From an uncultured Latescibacterota bacterium (GTDB lineage Bacteria; Latescibacterota; UBA2968; UBA8231), in contig OY282352.1 of NCBI GenBank assembly GCA_958295495.1, positions 1,054,001 through 1,118,000 of the forward strand: a stretch of 64,000 nt of DNA. Reading direction: 5' to 3'. The first letter of the stretch is position 1. Every line of letters begins with the position of its first letter. Of this stretch, positions 1-7,727 are shown one piece after another. Both the position numbers and the translations under genes were made by a program. The notes below the pieces were generated by a model. That model saw only the letters and a program-made list of their open reading frames with translations, had not been told where the DNA came from and ran no database searches.

Positions 1-845
1 TTGCTCATGGCGATTGCATCGGTCGCACTCGACAGCGCGAGCTGCGAGCCGCCGTTGAAGCCGAACCACCCCAGCCACAAAATGAAGACTCCCAAGGTCA
101 CGGAGGGGACGTTGGAAGGCGGCGTGACCTTGACGCTGCCGTCGGAGCGAAATTTTCCGAACCGCGCCCCGACGACGCACGCCCCGGCGAGTGCTGCCCA
201 ACCCCCCGTCGAATGCACGATGGTAGAGCCGGCGAAATCCTTAAACCCCATTGCACTGAGCCAGCCGCCGCCCCAAGTCCAAGCCCCGACGATGGGATAA
301 ATGATCATCGTCAACACGATCGTAAAAACAAAAAACGCCCATAGGTTCACCCGCTCGGCCAGCGTACCCGATACAATAGAAGCGGTCGTCGCCACGAAGA
401 CCATCTGAAAAAACCAGTCCGACATGGTGGCATAGCCGGCCTTTGTCACGTCTGCGATGACCGCTTCGCCAGACAACAGCTTGAGCTCATCGCCCGAAGG
501 CCCGTATAAAAACTTGAAAGTGCCAACCCAGCCTTCCTGCACGTCAACGTACATGAGGTTGTAGCCGATCAAGTAGTACGTAATCCCGGCAATCGAATAA
601 AGTCCGATGTTCTTGAGGCAGATCATGGAGGCGTTCTTGGTGCGCACGGAGCCGGCTTCGAGCATGGTAAAGCCCGCGCACATCCACATTACGAGCACGC
701 CCCAGATGAGAAACGAGAAGGTGTTGAGGATGAATTGCAGCTCTTCGCCGCTTGCGGCATAGGCCCCGGTCGCCCCCATTAGGATGCCGCAGGCCGCGAT
801 AAATCCGCCCGCCCGCAATGCGTCGTCACTCAATTTTCTAATCAT
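1..845 (-). CDS. amt: Ammonium transporter (Amt/MEP/Rh), 3' end cut by window edge
   Basis: This is the first 281 residues of an inner-membrane ammonium channel that brings NH4+/NH3 into the cell. An N-terminal hydrophobic leader (MGATGAYA) is followed by typical Amt segments: WMCAGFTMLEAGSVRTKN, DWFFQMVFVATTASIVSG, STIVHSTGGWAALAG and LGWFGFNGGS. The ATG at 845 has a strong ribosome site, GGAAGGAG, 6 bases upstream. The reading frame is open to the window edge, so the C-terminal third is missing here. A PII gene (glnK) often accompanies amt but would lie outside the window. The family assignment is secure. Confidence 0.95.
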   Translation of the reverse strand, partial: MIRKLSDDALRAGGFIAACGILMGATGAYAASGEELQFILNTFSFLIWGVLVMWMCAGFTMLEAGSVRTKNASMICLKNIGLYSIAGITYYLIGYNLMYVDVQEGWVGTFKFLYGPSGDELKLLSGEAVIADVTKAGYATMSDWFFQMVFVATTASIVSGTLAERVNLWAFFVFTIVLTMIIYPIVGAWTWGGGWLSAMGFKDFAGSTIVHSTGGWAALAGACVVGARFGKFRSDGSVKVTPPSNVPSVTLGVFILWLGWFGFNGGSQLALSSATDAIAMS

Positions 846-989
846 GTCGATCTCCTTCCTTTGATTGCTTTGACTGAGCCGATACTACTCTAGCGGTTTT
901 ATACGATAGCCAATAGCCAATCCTCCCGCAATCACCACGTCACTTCCGAGCCACCAAACAACAGGGAACAGGGTCTGAATATCGCTGAT

Positions 990-2040
990 CTAGTCTGCGG
1001 CAGGCGTCGCGCGCTCCGCGACCCGCACGATCGCGTCCAGTTTCTCGCTAATCTCGGGATCAATCTCGCTATCGGGGACGCGCTCCGCCAACTCGTAGAA
1101 ATTTTTCTTGCCATCAGGTTGGGTAGGCCGAGCGTCTCGAAGTAGGACTTGAAGAGCGGAACCAGAAAGTCATCGCTGGCTTTGACGTCGGCATTCCAAG
1201 GCGATCCCTTGCCAAGCGTCTTTAGGGCCGACTCTACTTCCTCAATGGCTTGGCCCATCGCGTTCTGACGCTTCCCCTCTTCAGCCGACGTGAACAGCGG
1301 TCCCGTCGCCGCCGCGTACGCTTCGAGTGTGGTCCGCGAGCAGACGTAGTTCTCAATCTCTCGGCGTTTCCAGATCAGGCATTTGACCGGGGAAATATCG
1401 AGTGGCTCTGATTCGAGGCGATCAAAAAGGGCGACTCCACCAAGCGCGGGAAAAGCTTCCCGCAGGCCGTAGTAGTGGTTCTGAACTGCTGGGAGTTGGT
1501 TCCCCACATATTTCACGAATGGCCGCTCAAGCGCCTGAATCGCGCGGTTGTGTCTCAGCCGTCTAGCAAAAGCCTGCATTATCGCTAGATCCGTTGAACC
1601 CCTAGGTAGAGCACCCAACCGGTCTGTTCCGCCTGATAGTACTGCTCAAACCCGATCTCCCTGAGCACCTTCGAGACTTGGCTACCGCGGTCGTTGATGC
1701 GGTGCGGCTGGCCGACGAAGGCAACGACCAAGTCCCGGTCCGCGGCTTTGTTGAGCAGCACTTAGGAGTGGCTGGCGGCGATGATCTGGCTGTTGCTGGT
1801 ACGCGCCACATCGGTGAGCAGGCGGTATATCTGGTGCTGGCGAAGTATCTCTAGGTGCGCGTCAGTCTTCCCAGATCGCTTCTCGTTCCAGCGCTTGAAG
1901 CCGATGTCCCATAAGGCGAGTGCCTGCATGGCCGAGGTCTTCCCGGAGTTGTTGGGGCCGATGAAGACCACTGGATTTCCAAGTTCGATCTCAACCTCGC
2001 CAAAGCGTTTAAAGTTGTGGATGGTAAGTTTGGTCAGCAT
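990..2040 (-). pseudogene. Decayed OLD-like/AAA ATPase gene with multiple lesions
   Basis: The 5' part encodes an ABC/OLD-type ATPase N-terminus with Walker A (GPNNSGKT near residue 29). It then jumps to the C-terminal half (SQIIAASHS), so most of the ATPase core appears deleted. A TAA stop follows AASHS, and the frame continues as VLLNKA...DRDLVVAFVGQPHR. A one-base deletion after WVLYL shifts the frame into EGSTDLAIMQAFARRL, a Toprim-like EGxxD segment. Another frameshift near the end leads to a tail ending ATPAAD. Intact relatives are typically associated with phage defence or nucleic-acid processing. With an internal deletion, a nonsense codon and two frameshifts, no function is expected. 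Confidence 0.85.
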
Positions 2041-2134
2041 CTGTCAGGATCTAAGCGGCGCTCTAGTGCTTGACCGCTAGGAGCTCGCAGGTCCTTTCCA
2101 CCGGATTTCCGGCGGAATCTCTTAGGCAAAGCTG

Positions 2135-2932
2135 CTATACCCGCCCGTCGAATTCGCGGCCCCTGATCAGCATAAAGCGAAATTCGCCGCACGGCTTTTC
2201 GCACTCGGTCATCAGACGCTGTTTCTCACTTTCAACACCGAGGTACATGGTCTCCGAGCGGAGATAGTGCAGGGCTAGGCCGCGCCGCCGGTTGGGAGTG
2301 GGATTGGCACCCGTGCGGTGGAAGTTGAGGCCGTGGTGGAACAAGCAGGCCCCGGCCGGCAATTCTACTGGCACGGGCTCGGGGATCAGCGGATTGGCTA
2401 GGAAGCGGGCTTTGTGCGCCGAATTGATAGGCCCCCATTTATGGCTGCCCGGCAACACGGTCATGCAGCCGTTTTCCACCGTGGCGTCGTCGAGGGCGAC
2501 CCAGCAGGAGACGTGGTCTTGCGGCGCAAACTGCGGCCAAGCCACTGAATCTTGGTGCCAGTCGGTAACCGTGCCGCGATAGCGCGCTTTCATCATCAAC
2601 TGATCGCAGTAGAGTTTGATATTGGGACCGAGCAAATCCTCGATGACATTGACGATCTCCGCCTTGCGGGCCACGGCCTCAAAGAGGGGATCGAAATAGC
2701 ACAGGTGGGTCATCTTACGCACTTGATCGAGGCGATCCACTCCAGCACCGTCTCCCGTGCGGAAGGCGGCTTCCAACTGGATATAGCGCGGCGGCACATG
2801 GTCGGCTTGGCCCCGGGCGATTTGCTCGCTGCGCTGGCGCAGGGCCTGTACTTCCTCGTCGGAAAGAATCCGGTGATAAGGCAGGTAGCCCCGTTCCTCA
2901 AAGTGGATTTTTTGCGCTTGTGTCAAGACCAT
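2135..2932 (-). CDS. Phytanoyl-CoA dioxygenase (PhyH) family protein
   Basis: A 265-residue Fe(II)/2-oxoglutarate-dependent oxygenase of the PhyH family. The facial triad is visible: H126 and D128 in DWHQDS and the distal H205 in FHRTGAN, followed by an arginine cluster (RRRG, about 216-218) that would hold 2-oxoglutarate. The ATG at 2932 follows GAGGAAATAACT. The length is normal for small bacterial PhyH proteins. The substrate cannot be read from sequence; bacterial members hydroxylate lipids, amino acids or secondary metabolites. The stop of a truncated upstream gene lies two bases before this ATG, so it was probably the second gene of an operon now broken by the defence island. Confidence 0.92.
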   Translation of the reverse strand: MVLTQAQKIHFEERGYLPYHRILSDEEVQALRQRSEQIARGQADHVPPRYIQLEAAFRTGDGAGVDRLDQVRKMTHLCYFDPLFEAVARKAEIVNVIEDLLGPNIKLYCDQLMMKARYRGTVTDWHQDSVAWPQFAPQDHVSCWVALDDATVENGCMTVLPGSHKWGPINSAHKARFLANPLIPEPVPVELPAGACLFHHGLNFHRTGANPTPNRRRGLALHYLRSETMYLGVESEKQRLMTECEKPCGEFRFMLIRGREFDGRV

Positions 2933-2934
2933 AG

Positions 2935-3024
2935 TTATTTCCTCGGCAAGGGTAGCTCGACTTTGGCAGCAGCGTCCAGACCACCGCCGATGACCGCGGT
3001 GTGCAAGGCACCGTTGGCCAAGGT
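2935..3024 (-). pseudogene. C-terminal remnant of a gene cut by the restriction island
   Basis: Reading the minus strand in one frame gives about 30 codons, starting LTLANGALHTAVIGGG and ending VELPLPRK followed by TAA at 2937-2935, two bases before the PhyH start. The composition and ending resemble the C-terminus of a Gfo/Idh-type oxidoreductase, but the piece is too short to be sure. It begins exactly where the methylase gene stops (TAA at 3026-3024), so I read it as the tail of the former upstream gene, truncated when the island arrived. No start codon or ribosome site belongs to it. Confidence 0.5.
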
Positions 3025-4556
3025 TAAGCAGGCTCTTTTAGTCTGGCGAAAAGATAGTTGATCTCCGCAGGGGTTTCTCCTGTTTTTTCGATGTGCAGGA
3101 TCGCATTTCTAATTTTTTCTTTTGTAAGCTCGTCAAGTATTTTTGGGCTTGGGACGAGAGCACCGTTCAAGTCATTTGGCTCAAATTTATCCAGATCATC
3201 CCCGTATTTCCTCATTGACAGTGAAGCAATTTCTCGCCCTGAGGCCGAAGCAAGATAGAGAAATAGGTGATCGAGATATTTCATCCCAAAAAGGTTCGGT
3301 TGAAATCCGTGAAAGCACGTGAGGTTTATTGCTTTGCTCCTATTGCGAATAATTTTGTAGCTACCGCGAGAAAATACGCCCAAGAGAAGCGAGGAGGGAT
3401 CTCTATGTTCCGTCTTGTACCAGGGAGTTCTGTTTTTAGTTAGGAAGCGTTTGTGATAGCCCTTCTGCTCTCCCTCCTGAATGTAACGTGCTGCTTGTTT
3501 GGAATGGTTGGTACTCGCACTAAACAGTAGGATGGGCGCATCCCTTTTAACCAGAGCCTCACAATCTGCATCTTCGAGCACAGGCTTTTTGACCTGAGAG
3601 CTTTTCGAAATGCACGGGACGAGTTCAGAGTTATCAATTCCGAGTCTCTTGGCAACGGATGGTTTGAGAACGAAAAACTCATTAGCTCCTGTGGCTATCC
3701 CACGGCTAAATCGTCCAAAATAATTCAAGGAAACGGTCTCTTTTGAGCTAACTGTAAATGTATATGGTTGGAAGTATGGTAGCCACTTTGATGTAGGGTC
3801 AAGTCCGTCTATAGGAACCCTAGACACTGGGGCCTGTTCGAGAACTGTCGATAGCAAATCGACCGACTTAATTGTATGAAAATCTACATAGGTATGGAAC
3901 CTAGATGCGTCATATAAAATGACGCCTACTGAAGTCGTTACATCGGGAAAGACATCCTTCTCACATGCAAAACTGATGATAGAAGATAAGTGTCCGTCTT
4001 CAATAAGCCGTCTCTTGACAATGGTTCCATATCCCGTGTTGAGAAATTCAAGCGGCATAATATATGCAAGCCGGCCAGAGCCGTCGAGTTCTGAGATTGA
4101 CTTCAGCAAGAACGCAGAGGCGGTATTTGTATAACCAGATAGTTTTAAGCCCAATTTTTCGAGAAACGCCCTAAATACTTTATCGCGGTTGAGAAATTTT
4201 TGAAACCGCATATACGGGGGATTACAGACGATATTTTCAGATACCTTATCCCACGAGAGTAAATAGTCCTCATTTGCAATAAAGTTAGTCTCATGTCGTC
4301 TTGTATGTTTTGTATACTTCCAAAATTCAAGAATCGTGGGATCAATTTCGCATCCACTAAACTGAATTCCATACTCATTCGCTACGGGATCGAAAAATGC
4401 ACCAAGGCCAAAAGCAGGATCAAAAATAGATTTACTTCCAGAGCCCAAAACCCAATGGACCATAAAGTTAGCTACTTTGGGATGCGTAAAGAACTGCCCG
4501 TGATCTTTGCGGTGTTTTTCCCCAACTTGCTCCAAATATGCAGTATTACGAAGCAT
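3024..4556 (-). CDS. N6-adenine DNA methyltransferase, Eco57I/gamma type
   Basis: A 510-residue modification methylase. It has an SAM-binding motif I (DPAFGLG, residues 46-52), an acidic CEID at 69-72, and the catalytic NPPY at 112-115, followed by a long C-terminal target-recognition region. The order motif I then IV with a C-terminal TRD is that of gamma-class N6-adenine enzymes. I chose the ATG at 4556 (MLRNTAYLEQ) because it follows AGAGG and overlaps the endonuclease stop by 11 bases, a translational-coupling arrangement; an ATG 45 bases upstream would lie deeper inside that gene. It should protect the host from the adjacent endonuclease. The sequence is visibly more AT-rich than the metabolic genes on either side. 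Confidence 0.88.
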   Translation of the reverse strand: MLRNTAYLEQVGEKHRKDHGQFFTHPKVANFMVHWVLGSGSKSIFDPAFGLGAFFDPVANEYGIQFSGCEIDPTILEFWKYTKHTRRHETNFIANEDYLLSWDKVSENIVCNPPYMRFQKFLNRDKVFRAFLEKLGLKLSGYTNTASAFLLKSISELDGSGRLAYIMPLEFLNTGYGTIVKRRLIEDGHLSSIISFACEKDVFPDVTTSVGVILYDASRFHTYVDFHTIKSVDLLSTVLEQAPVSRVPIDGLDPTSKWLPYFQPYTFTVSSKETVSLNYFGRFSRGIATGANEFFVLKPSVAKRLGIDNSELVPCISKSSQVKKPVLEDADCEALVKRDAPILLFSASTNHSKQAARYIQEGEQKGYHKRFLTKNRTPWYKTEHRDPSSLLLGVFSRGSYKIIRNRSKAINLTCFHGFQPNLFGMKYLDHLFLYLASASGREIASLSMRKYGDDLDKFEPNDLNGALVPSPKILDELTKEKIRNAILHIEKTGETPAEINYLFARLKEPA

Positions 4557-5622
4557 CGCTGATAACCTCTTGAGAAAAGACAGATGGATCAAGATAGCCA
4601 CGCCCTCCGTGGAATGTCACGTAAAACAGAAGGCGTCCACGAGCCAATTCTTTAAGTTTGGAACGATGCTCTGGCATATCTATTCTCCCCAGAATTTCTT
4701 TTCCGACTTGAACATTCACTTTGATTGTCGTCTTGCCTTGATTTTTGACGTCTCGCTCAATAGAGAAAATCACGTCCTCGTTCTTGGGATCTGAGGTAAT
4801 TTCTAGAATACCCTTAAAAGGTATGACGTATGCTTTATCAAAAAAAACCTGTAAGTAATAGTGTCTTACCCCGAAGTGCTGAACCCAGCGGTTGACAAGG
4901 GCCAAGTCTTCAAGCTTCGGTGTAATACTCAGATAATCGCGCTTGTGCAGAACCTTTATATGTAATTTAAGCGACTTCAAGAGTTCACTTAGTTTCCTTA
5001 AAGCTGAAGTAGAAGACCAACTTCGCAATCTAAAATCTAATTCCCGAAATGTTTCTACAGTCGCGGTTTGTATCATTTCGTGGAGTTTGGGAGCCTTTTC
5101 AGAGAGTAGGCTTGAGTATGGCTCTGCAAGGAGAAGTTGTTGTATATTTTTGCACTCAGACTCCGCATCTCGCTTTCTGTTCTCCATAAATGATGAATAT
5201 TTGTTAGCCAAAAAGCTGCTTGAACGAACTTCTATAGCCGCCACCGCTTTCTGGACGAATTCATCATTGTCTAAGTCGCAATCTCGTTTTGCAGGTATAT
5301 CAGATCGCCTATAAACAAGAATATCTGGCTTTTTGCCAATACTGTTCAGTTCGTCCTGATAGGAAGCATAAAAATTAGCAAACCCAGGGTCGCCAGCCGC
5401 TAGACTATCAGATCTGCCATACCTGACCTCACAATACTCCTCTGAGTATTCATTAATTGCACAGAATACTATCTGCTCAGCCCAGTCGCCTTGTTCCTTA
5501 TTCGTAAGGAATTCGGAGCCTGCCATGGTCGGTGGACGACCGGTGAGCTGCACCTCGGTGTCAATCTCAAACGGCGTGGTTTGGATCAGGCGAGCAATCG
5601 CGTCTCTGTAGCTCTCGGTCAT
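4546..5622 (-). CDS. Type II restriction endonuclease, AccI-like candidate
   Basis: A 358-residue protein immediately upstream of, and overlapping, the methylase gene, which makes it the cognate endonuclease. A PD-(D/E)xK-like core is visible: an N-terminal GDWAEQ (45-50), PD at 99-100 in KKPDILVYRR, and E131 in AAIEVRSSS, where arginine replaces the usual lysine. The overall pattern recalls AccI-type enzymes, but that is from memory and specificity cannot be read. The ATG at 5622 overlaps the TGA of the truncated antitoxin frame (ATGA). An in-frame ATG 30 bases upstream is possible but has no better ribosome site. The gene is AT-rich, which suggests transfer. Confidence 0.7.
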   Translation of the reverse strand: MTESYRDAIARLIQTTPFEIDTEVQLTGRPPTMAGSEFLTNKEQGDWAEQIVFCAINEYSEEYCEVRYGRSDSLAAGDPGFANFYASYQDELNSIGKKPDILVYRRSDIPAKRDCDLDNDEFVQKAVAAIEVRSSSFLANKYSSFMENRKRDAESECKNIQQLLLAEPYSSLLSEKAPKLHEMIQTATVETFRELDFRLRSWSSTSALRKLSELLKSLKLHIKVLHKRDYLSITPKLEDLALVNRWVQHFGVRHYYLQVFFDKAYVIPFKGILEITSDPKNEDVIFSIERDVKNQGKTTIKVNVQVGKEILGRIDMPEHRSKLKELARGRLLFYVTFHGGRGYLDPSVFSQEVISDAS

Positions 5623-5798
5623 AGCACCACCCTCGCGGGTAATCCGTGCCATGCCTTAGCACGTGCGATGTCATCTAAGGCAGCAGCCACCAAATCATCA
5701 TCGGCCTCCTCGTGTGCGGCCTTGAGATAGGCGTCTATGTCCTCATTTGTTTTCAGATGCTCCGCCGCATCCCAAGGACGTGTCTTGATCTTTGCCAT
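5619..5798 (-). pseudogene. Truncated HigA-like addiction-module antidote
   Basis: An ORF of 59 codons starting MAKIKTRPWDAAEHLKT matches the N-terminus of the putative addiction-module antidote family (DAAEYLKTDEDI...AALGDIARAKG in full members). After DDIARAKAW the helix-turn-helix half is missing; the frame runs into unrelated codons and ends in a TGA overlapping the endonuclease ATG. A full antitoxin is about 95-100 residues, so the DNA-binding domain is lost. The ATG at 5798 lies 9 bases after the former toxin stop, the normal toxin-antitoxin spacing. It may now act only as a leader that couples translation into the endonuclease gene; that is inference. Confidence 0.75.
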
Positions 5799-5807
5799 CG
5801 CGGTCTC

Positions 5808-6099
5808 CTATAGTCCTCGGGCCAGTTCTCTGGCTCTCTCAATATCTTGCTCCTGGGTCCGCTTGTCTCCCTCCAGCAAACAGGATTGCCAAGGTTTTCC
5901 CTTGCTGTTTGCAGGAGACGCGGTAACCAGGTCCGTAGTTGACCTTTATCTCTGAGACTCCTCCACCGACCAGTTCCACATCCCCGGGCTTGCCTAGCGA
6001 CAAGCGACGGATGCGAACCAAGATGCGAGATCTTGCTTGGCGGTCGCGCAGTCCCTTGAACCAATGGGCATATATCTCAGTTTCTCTAATCTCTAGCAC
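5808..6099 (-). pseudogene. Frameshifted RelE/HigB-like toxin
   Basis: The 5' part encodes a typical addiction-module killer protein: LRDRQARSRILVRIRRLSLG, GDVELVGGGVSEIKVNYG and PGYRV. After LAILFAGG a single extra base in a GGAGGGAGAC run shifts the frame to a premature stop. In the original frame the ending GDKRTQEQDIERARELARGL and TAG at 5810-5808 is fully preserved. Only one indel separates it from an intact gene of about 97 residues, so the inactivation is recent, or it could be a sequencing error. The paired antitoxin is truncated, which fits relaxed selection once the toxin was lost. Confidence 0.82.
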
Positions 6100-6152
6100 A
6101 GGATGCGATTTGCCTGTCTAGAGCCGGTTCCCAAGCGACCCCAACCGCCGGG

Positions 6153-6836
6153 CTAGCTCGCCATTTCAGCGCGAATTTCCCGAATCCAATCGACGCTCTG
6201 GCGGACCTTGTCGGCTAAGCCATCCCAGTCCTTGGCTGCGACGAGTTCCTTCGTGATCAGCTTGGAGCCGGCACCGACGGCGGCTACTCCGGCCTCGAAC
6301 CACGCGGCAAGGCTTTCGCGGGTGGCATCGACGCCGCCGGTGGGCATGATGCGGGTCCAAGGACAGGGGCCGAGCACGGATTTGACGAAAGCCGGACCGC
6401 CGACTTCGCTGCCCGGGAACACCTTGACGATCTCGACGCCCAGCTCCTCGGCTTGGCCTATTTCGCTGACCGAGCCACAGCCGGGCGAATAGGCAATTTT
6501 GCGGCGATTGCACAGGCGGGCGACTTCTTCGTTGAGCAGGGGACCGACCACGAAGTTCGCGCCGTTGGCAATATAGAGGGCGGCGGTGGGTGCATCGCAT
6601 ATCGAGCCGACGCCCATGATGATGTCGATTTTTTCGGCCATCATGTGGCGCACGGCCTCGGTGAAGACGTGGTAGGCCAAATCGCCGCGGTTGGTGAATT
6701 CAGCGCAGCGGGCACCCCCTCGGGCGCAGGCTTCGACGATGTGAATGGTGGTTTCCGGATCTTGGTTGTAAAAGACCGGGACGATACCAGTGTCGTAGAT
6801 GGCGTTGAGGACGGCCATCCGGTCGTACTGGGCCAT
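6153..6836 (-). CDS. KDPG/KHG-type aldolase (2-keto-3-deoxy-6-phosphogluconate aldolase family)
   Basis: A 227-residue class I TIM-barrel aldolase that splits 2-keto-3-deoxy sugar acids (or 4-hydroxy-2-oxoglutarate) to pyruvate and an aldehyde. The Schiff-base lysine is K138 in EIVKVFPGS. The conserved glutamate and arginine are E46 and R50 in AEFTNR. The phosphate or carboxylate loop is seen in RIMPTGGV. It lies 24 bases downstream of a PhyH gene on the same strand, so both are probably cotranscribed. Together with the IlvD/Edd-like dehydratase at 22.8 kb and the enolase-superfamily dehydratases at 14-15 kb, it suggests Entner-Doudoroff-like sugar-acid breakdown. The exact substrate is unknown. 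Confidence 0.9.
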   Translation of the reverse strand: MAQYDRMAVLNAIYDTGIVPVFYNQDPETTIHIVEACARGGARCAEFTNRGDLAYHVFTEAVRHMMAEKIDIIMGVGSICDAPTAALYIANGANFVVGPLLNEEVARLCNRRKIAYSPGCGSVSEIGQAEELGVEIVKVFPGSEVGGPAFVKSVLGPCPWTRIMPTGGVDATRESLAAWFEAGVAAVGAGSKLITKELVAAKDWDGLADKVRQSVDWIREIRAEMAS

Positions 6837-6860
6837 TGTGTACTCCTTTAATAAAGCTAA

Positions 6861-7622
6861 TTACCGAGAAGCAAGGGCAAAGGGAACGGACTGTTCGGGA
6901 AAGTTGCCGTAGCGGTCCTCGCCGCACACCAAGATGGTCGGATACTTGTTGCCCAAAGAGTTGAGCTCGACCTGCTCGACGTGTGGGGCCACGTAGCGCA
7001 GCGTCAGCCCACAACGGCGGCGATTGGAGGTATTGGGGTTGCTGGCGTGGAAGATCTGGCCGTCGTGGATGGATAGCTGGCCCGGCGCGAGCACTAGATC
7101 AACGGCTTGACTATCATCGACGAATTCGTCGGGAATCTCTTGATTAATGCTGAGCAGGTTGCCGGCTCTGGCCGACTCGCCGTGGGTGGCAATGCCGTTT
7201 TTGTGCGAGCTGGGAATGACCCGCATACAGCCGTTCTCCACGTCGCTGGCATCCACGGCCACCCAAGCGGTGTGAGCCTCGGGCGGCTGCAACCCCCAAT
7301 AGGTGACGTCTTGATGCCAAGCCACAAAGTGCTTGGCCTGCGGGTCGGGATATTTGCAGAAGAAGTGCGTCGAGAGCAGCATGATGTCCGCGCCCATGAC
7401 CTCCTGCATAGCGTCGAGGACGCGCGGGTCCGTGGCCATCTGCCAGATGAATTCTTCGTCGAGATGGCGGGCTTGGAGGCCGATCTGGCATTTTTCTCGG
7501 CCCTCGCGGGCTTCCAGTTCGTCGAAGCAGGCGCGGAAGTGCTCGATCTCGCTGGCGCTAAACAGGTCGATGCCCGTGAGAAAGCCCTGCTCGGCATAAA
7601 CCTCGGCGGCGTCTTGGGTCAT
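6861..7622 (-). CDS. Phytanoyl-CoA dioxygenase (PhyH) family protein
   Basis: A 253-residue Fe(II)/2-oxoglutarate oxygenase. Iron ligands are H103 and D105 in AWHQDVTYW and H192 in IFHASNPN, with arginines RRR at 201-203 for 2-oxoglutarate. I used the ATG at 7622 (MTQDAAEVYA), which has CGGAG seven bases upstream and matches the domain start. The in-frame ATG at 7688 would add 22 residues without family similarity. It is the first gene of a two-gene unit with the KDPG-type aldolase and is divergent from the iron alcohol dehydrogenase, so the roughly 105 bases between them must hold both promoters. Confidence 0.92.
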   Translation of the reverse strand: MTQDAAEVYAEQGFLTGIDLFSASEIEHFRACFDELEAREGREKCQIGLQARHLDEEFIWQMATDPRVLDAMQEVMGADIMLLSTHFFCKYPDPQAKHFVAWHQDVTYWGLQPPEAHTAWVAVDASDVENGCMRVIPSSHKNGIATHGESARAGNLLSINQEIPDEFVDDSQAVDLVLAPGQLSIHDGQIFHASNPNTSNRRRCGLTLRYVAPHVEQVELNSLGNKYPTILVCGEDRYGNFPEQSVPFALASR

Positions 7623-7727
7623 GGTGGCTCCGTTTTTGTAGGGCTGCGGTTCCGTGTATATATTGCACAAATCCCCCGTGTGAAACAAGGCTCGGTTCGC
7701 CGCCCCAACAGATGGAGGAAGGCCGCA

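Noticed and set aside
7107..7727. N-terminal extension of the iron alcohol dehydrogenase frame
   Set aside because: It runs antisense through the PhyH gene; a strong ribosome site and family similarity place the start at 7728.
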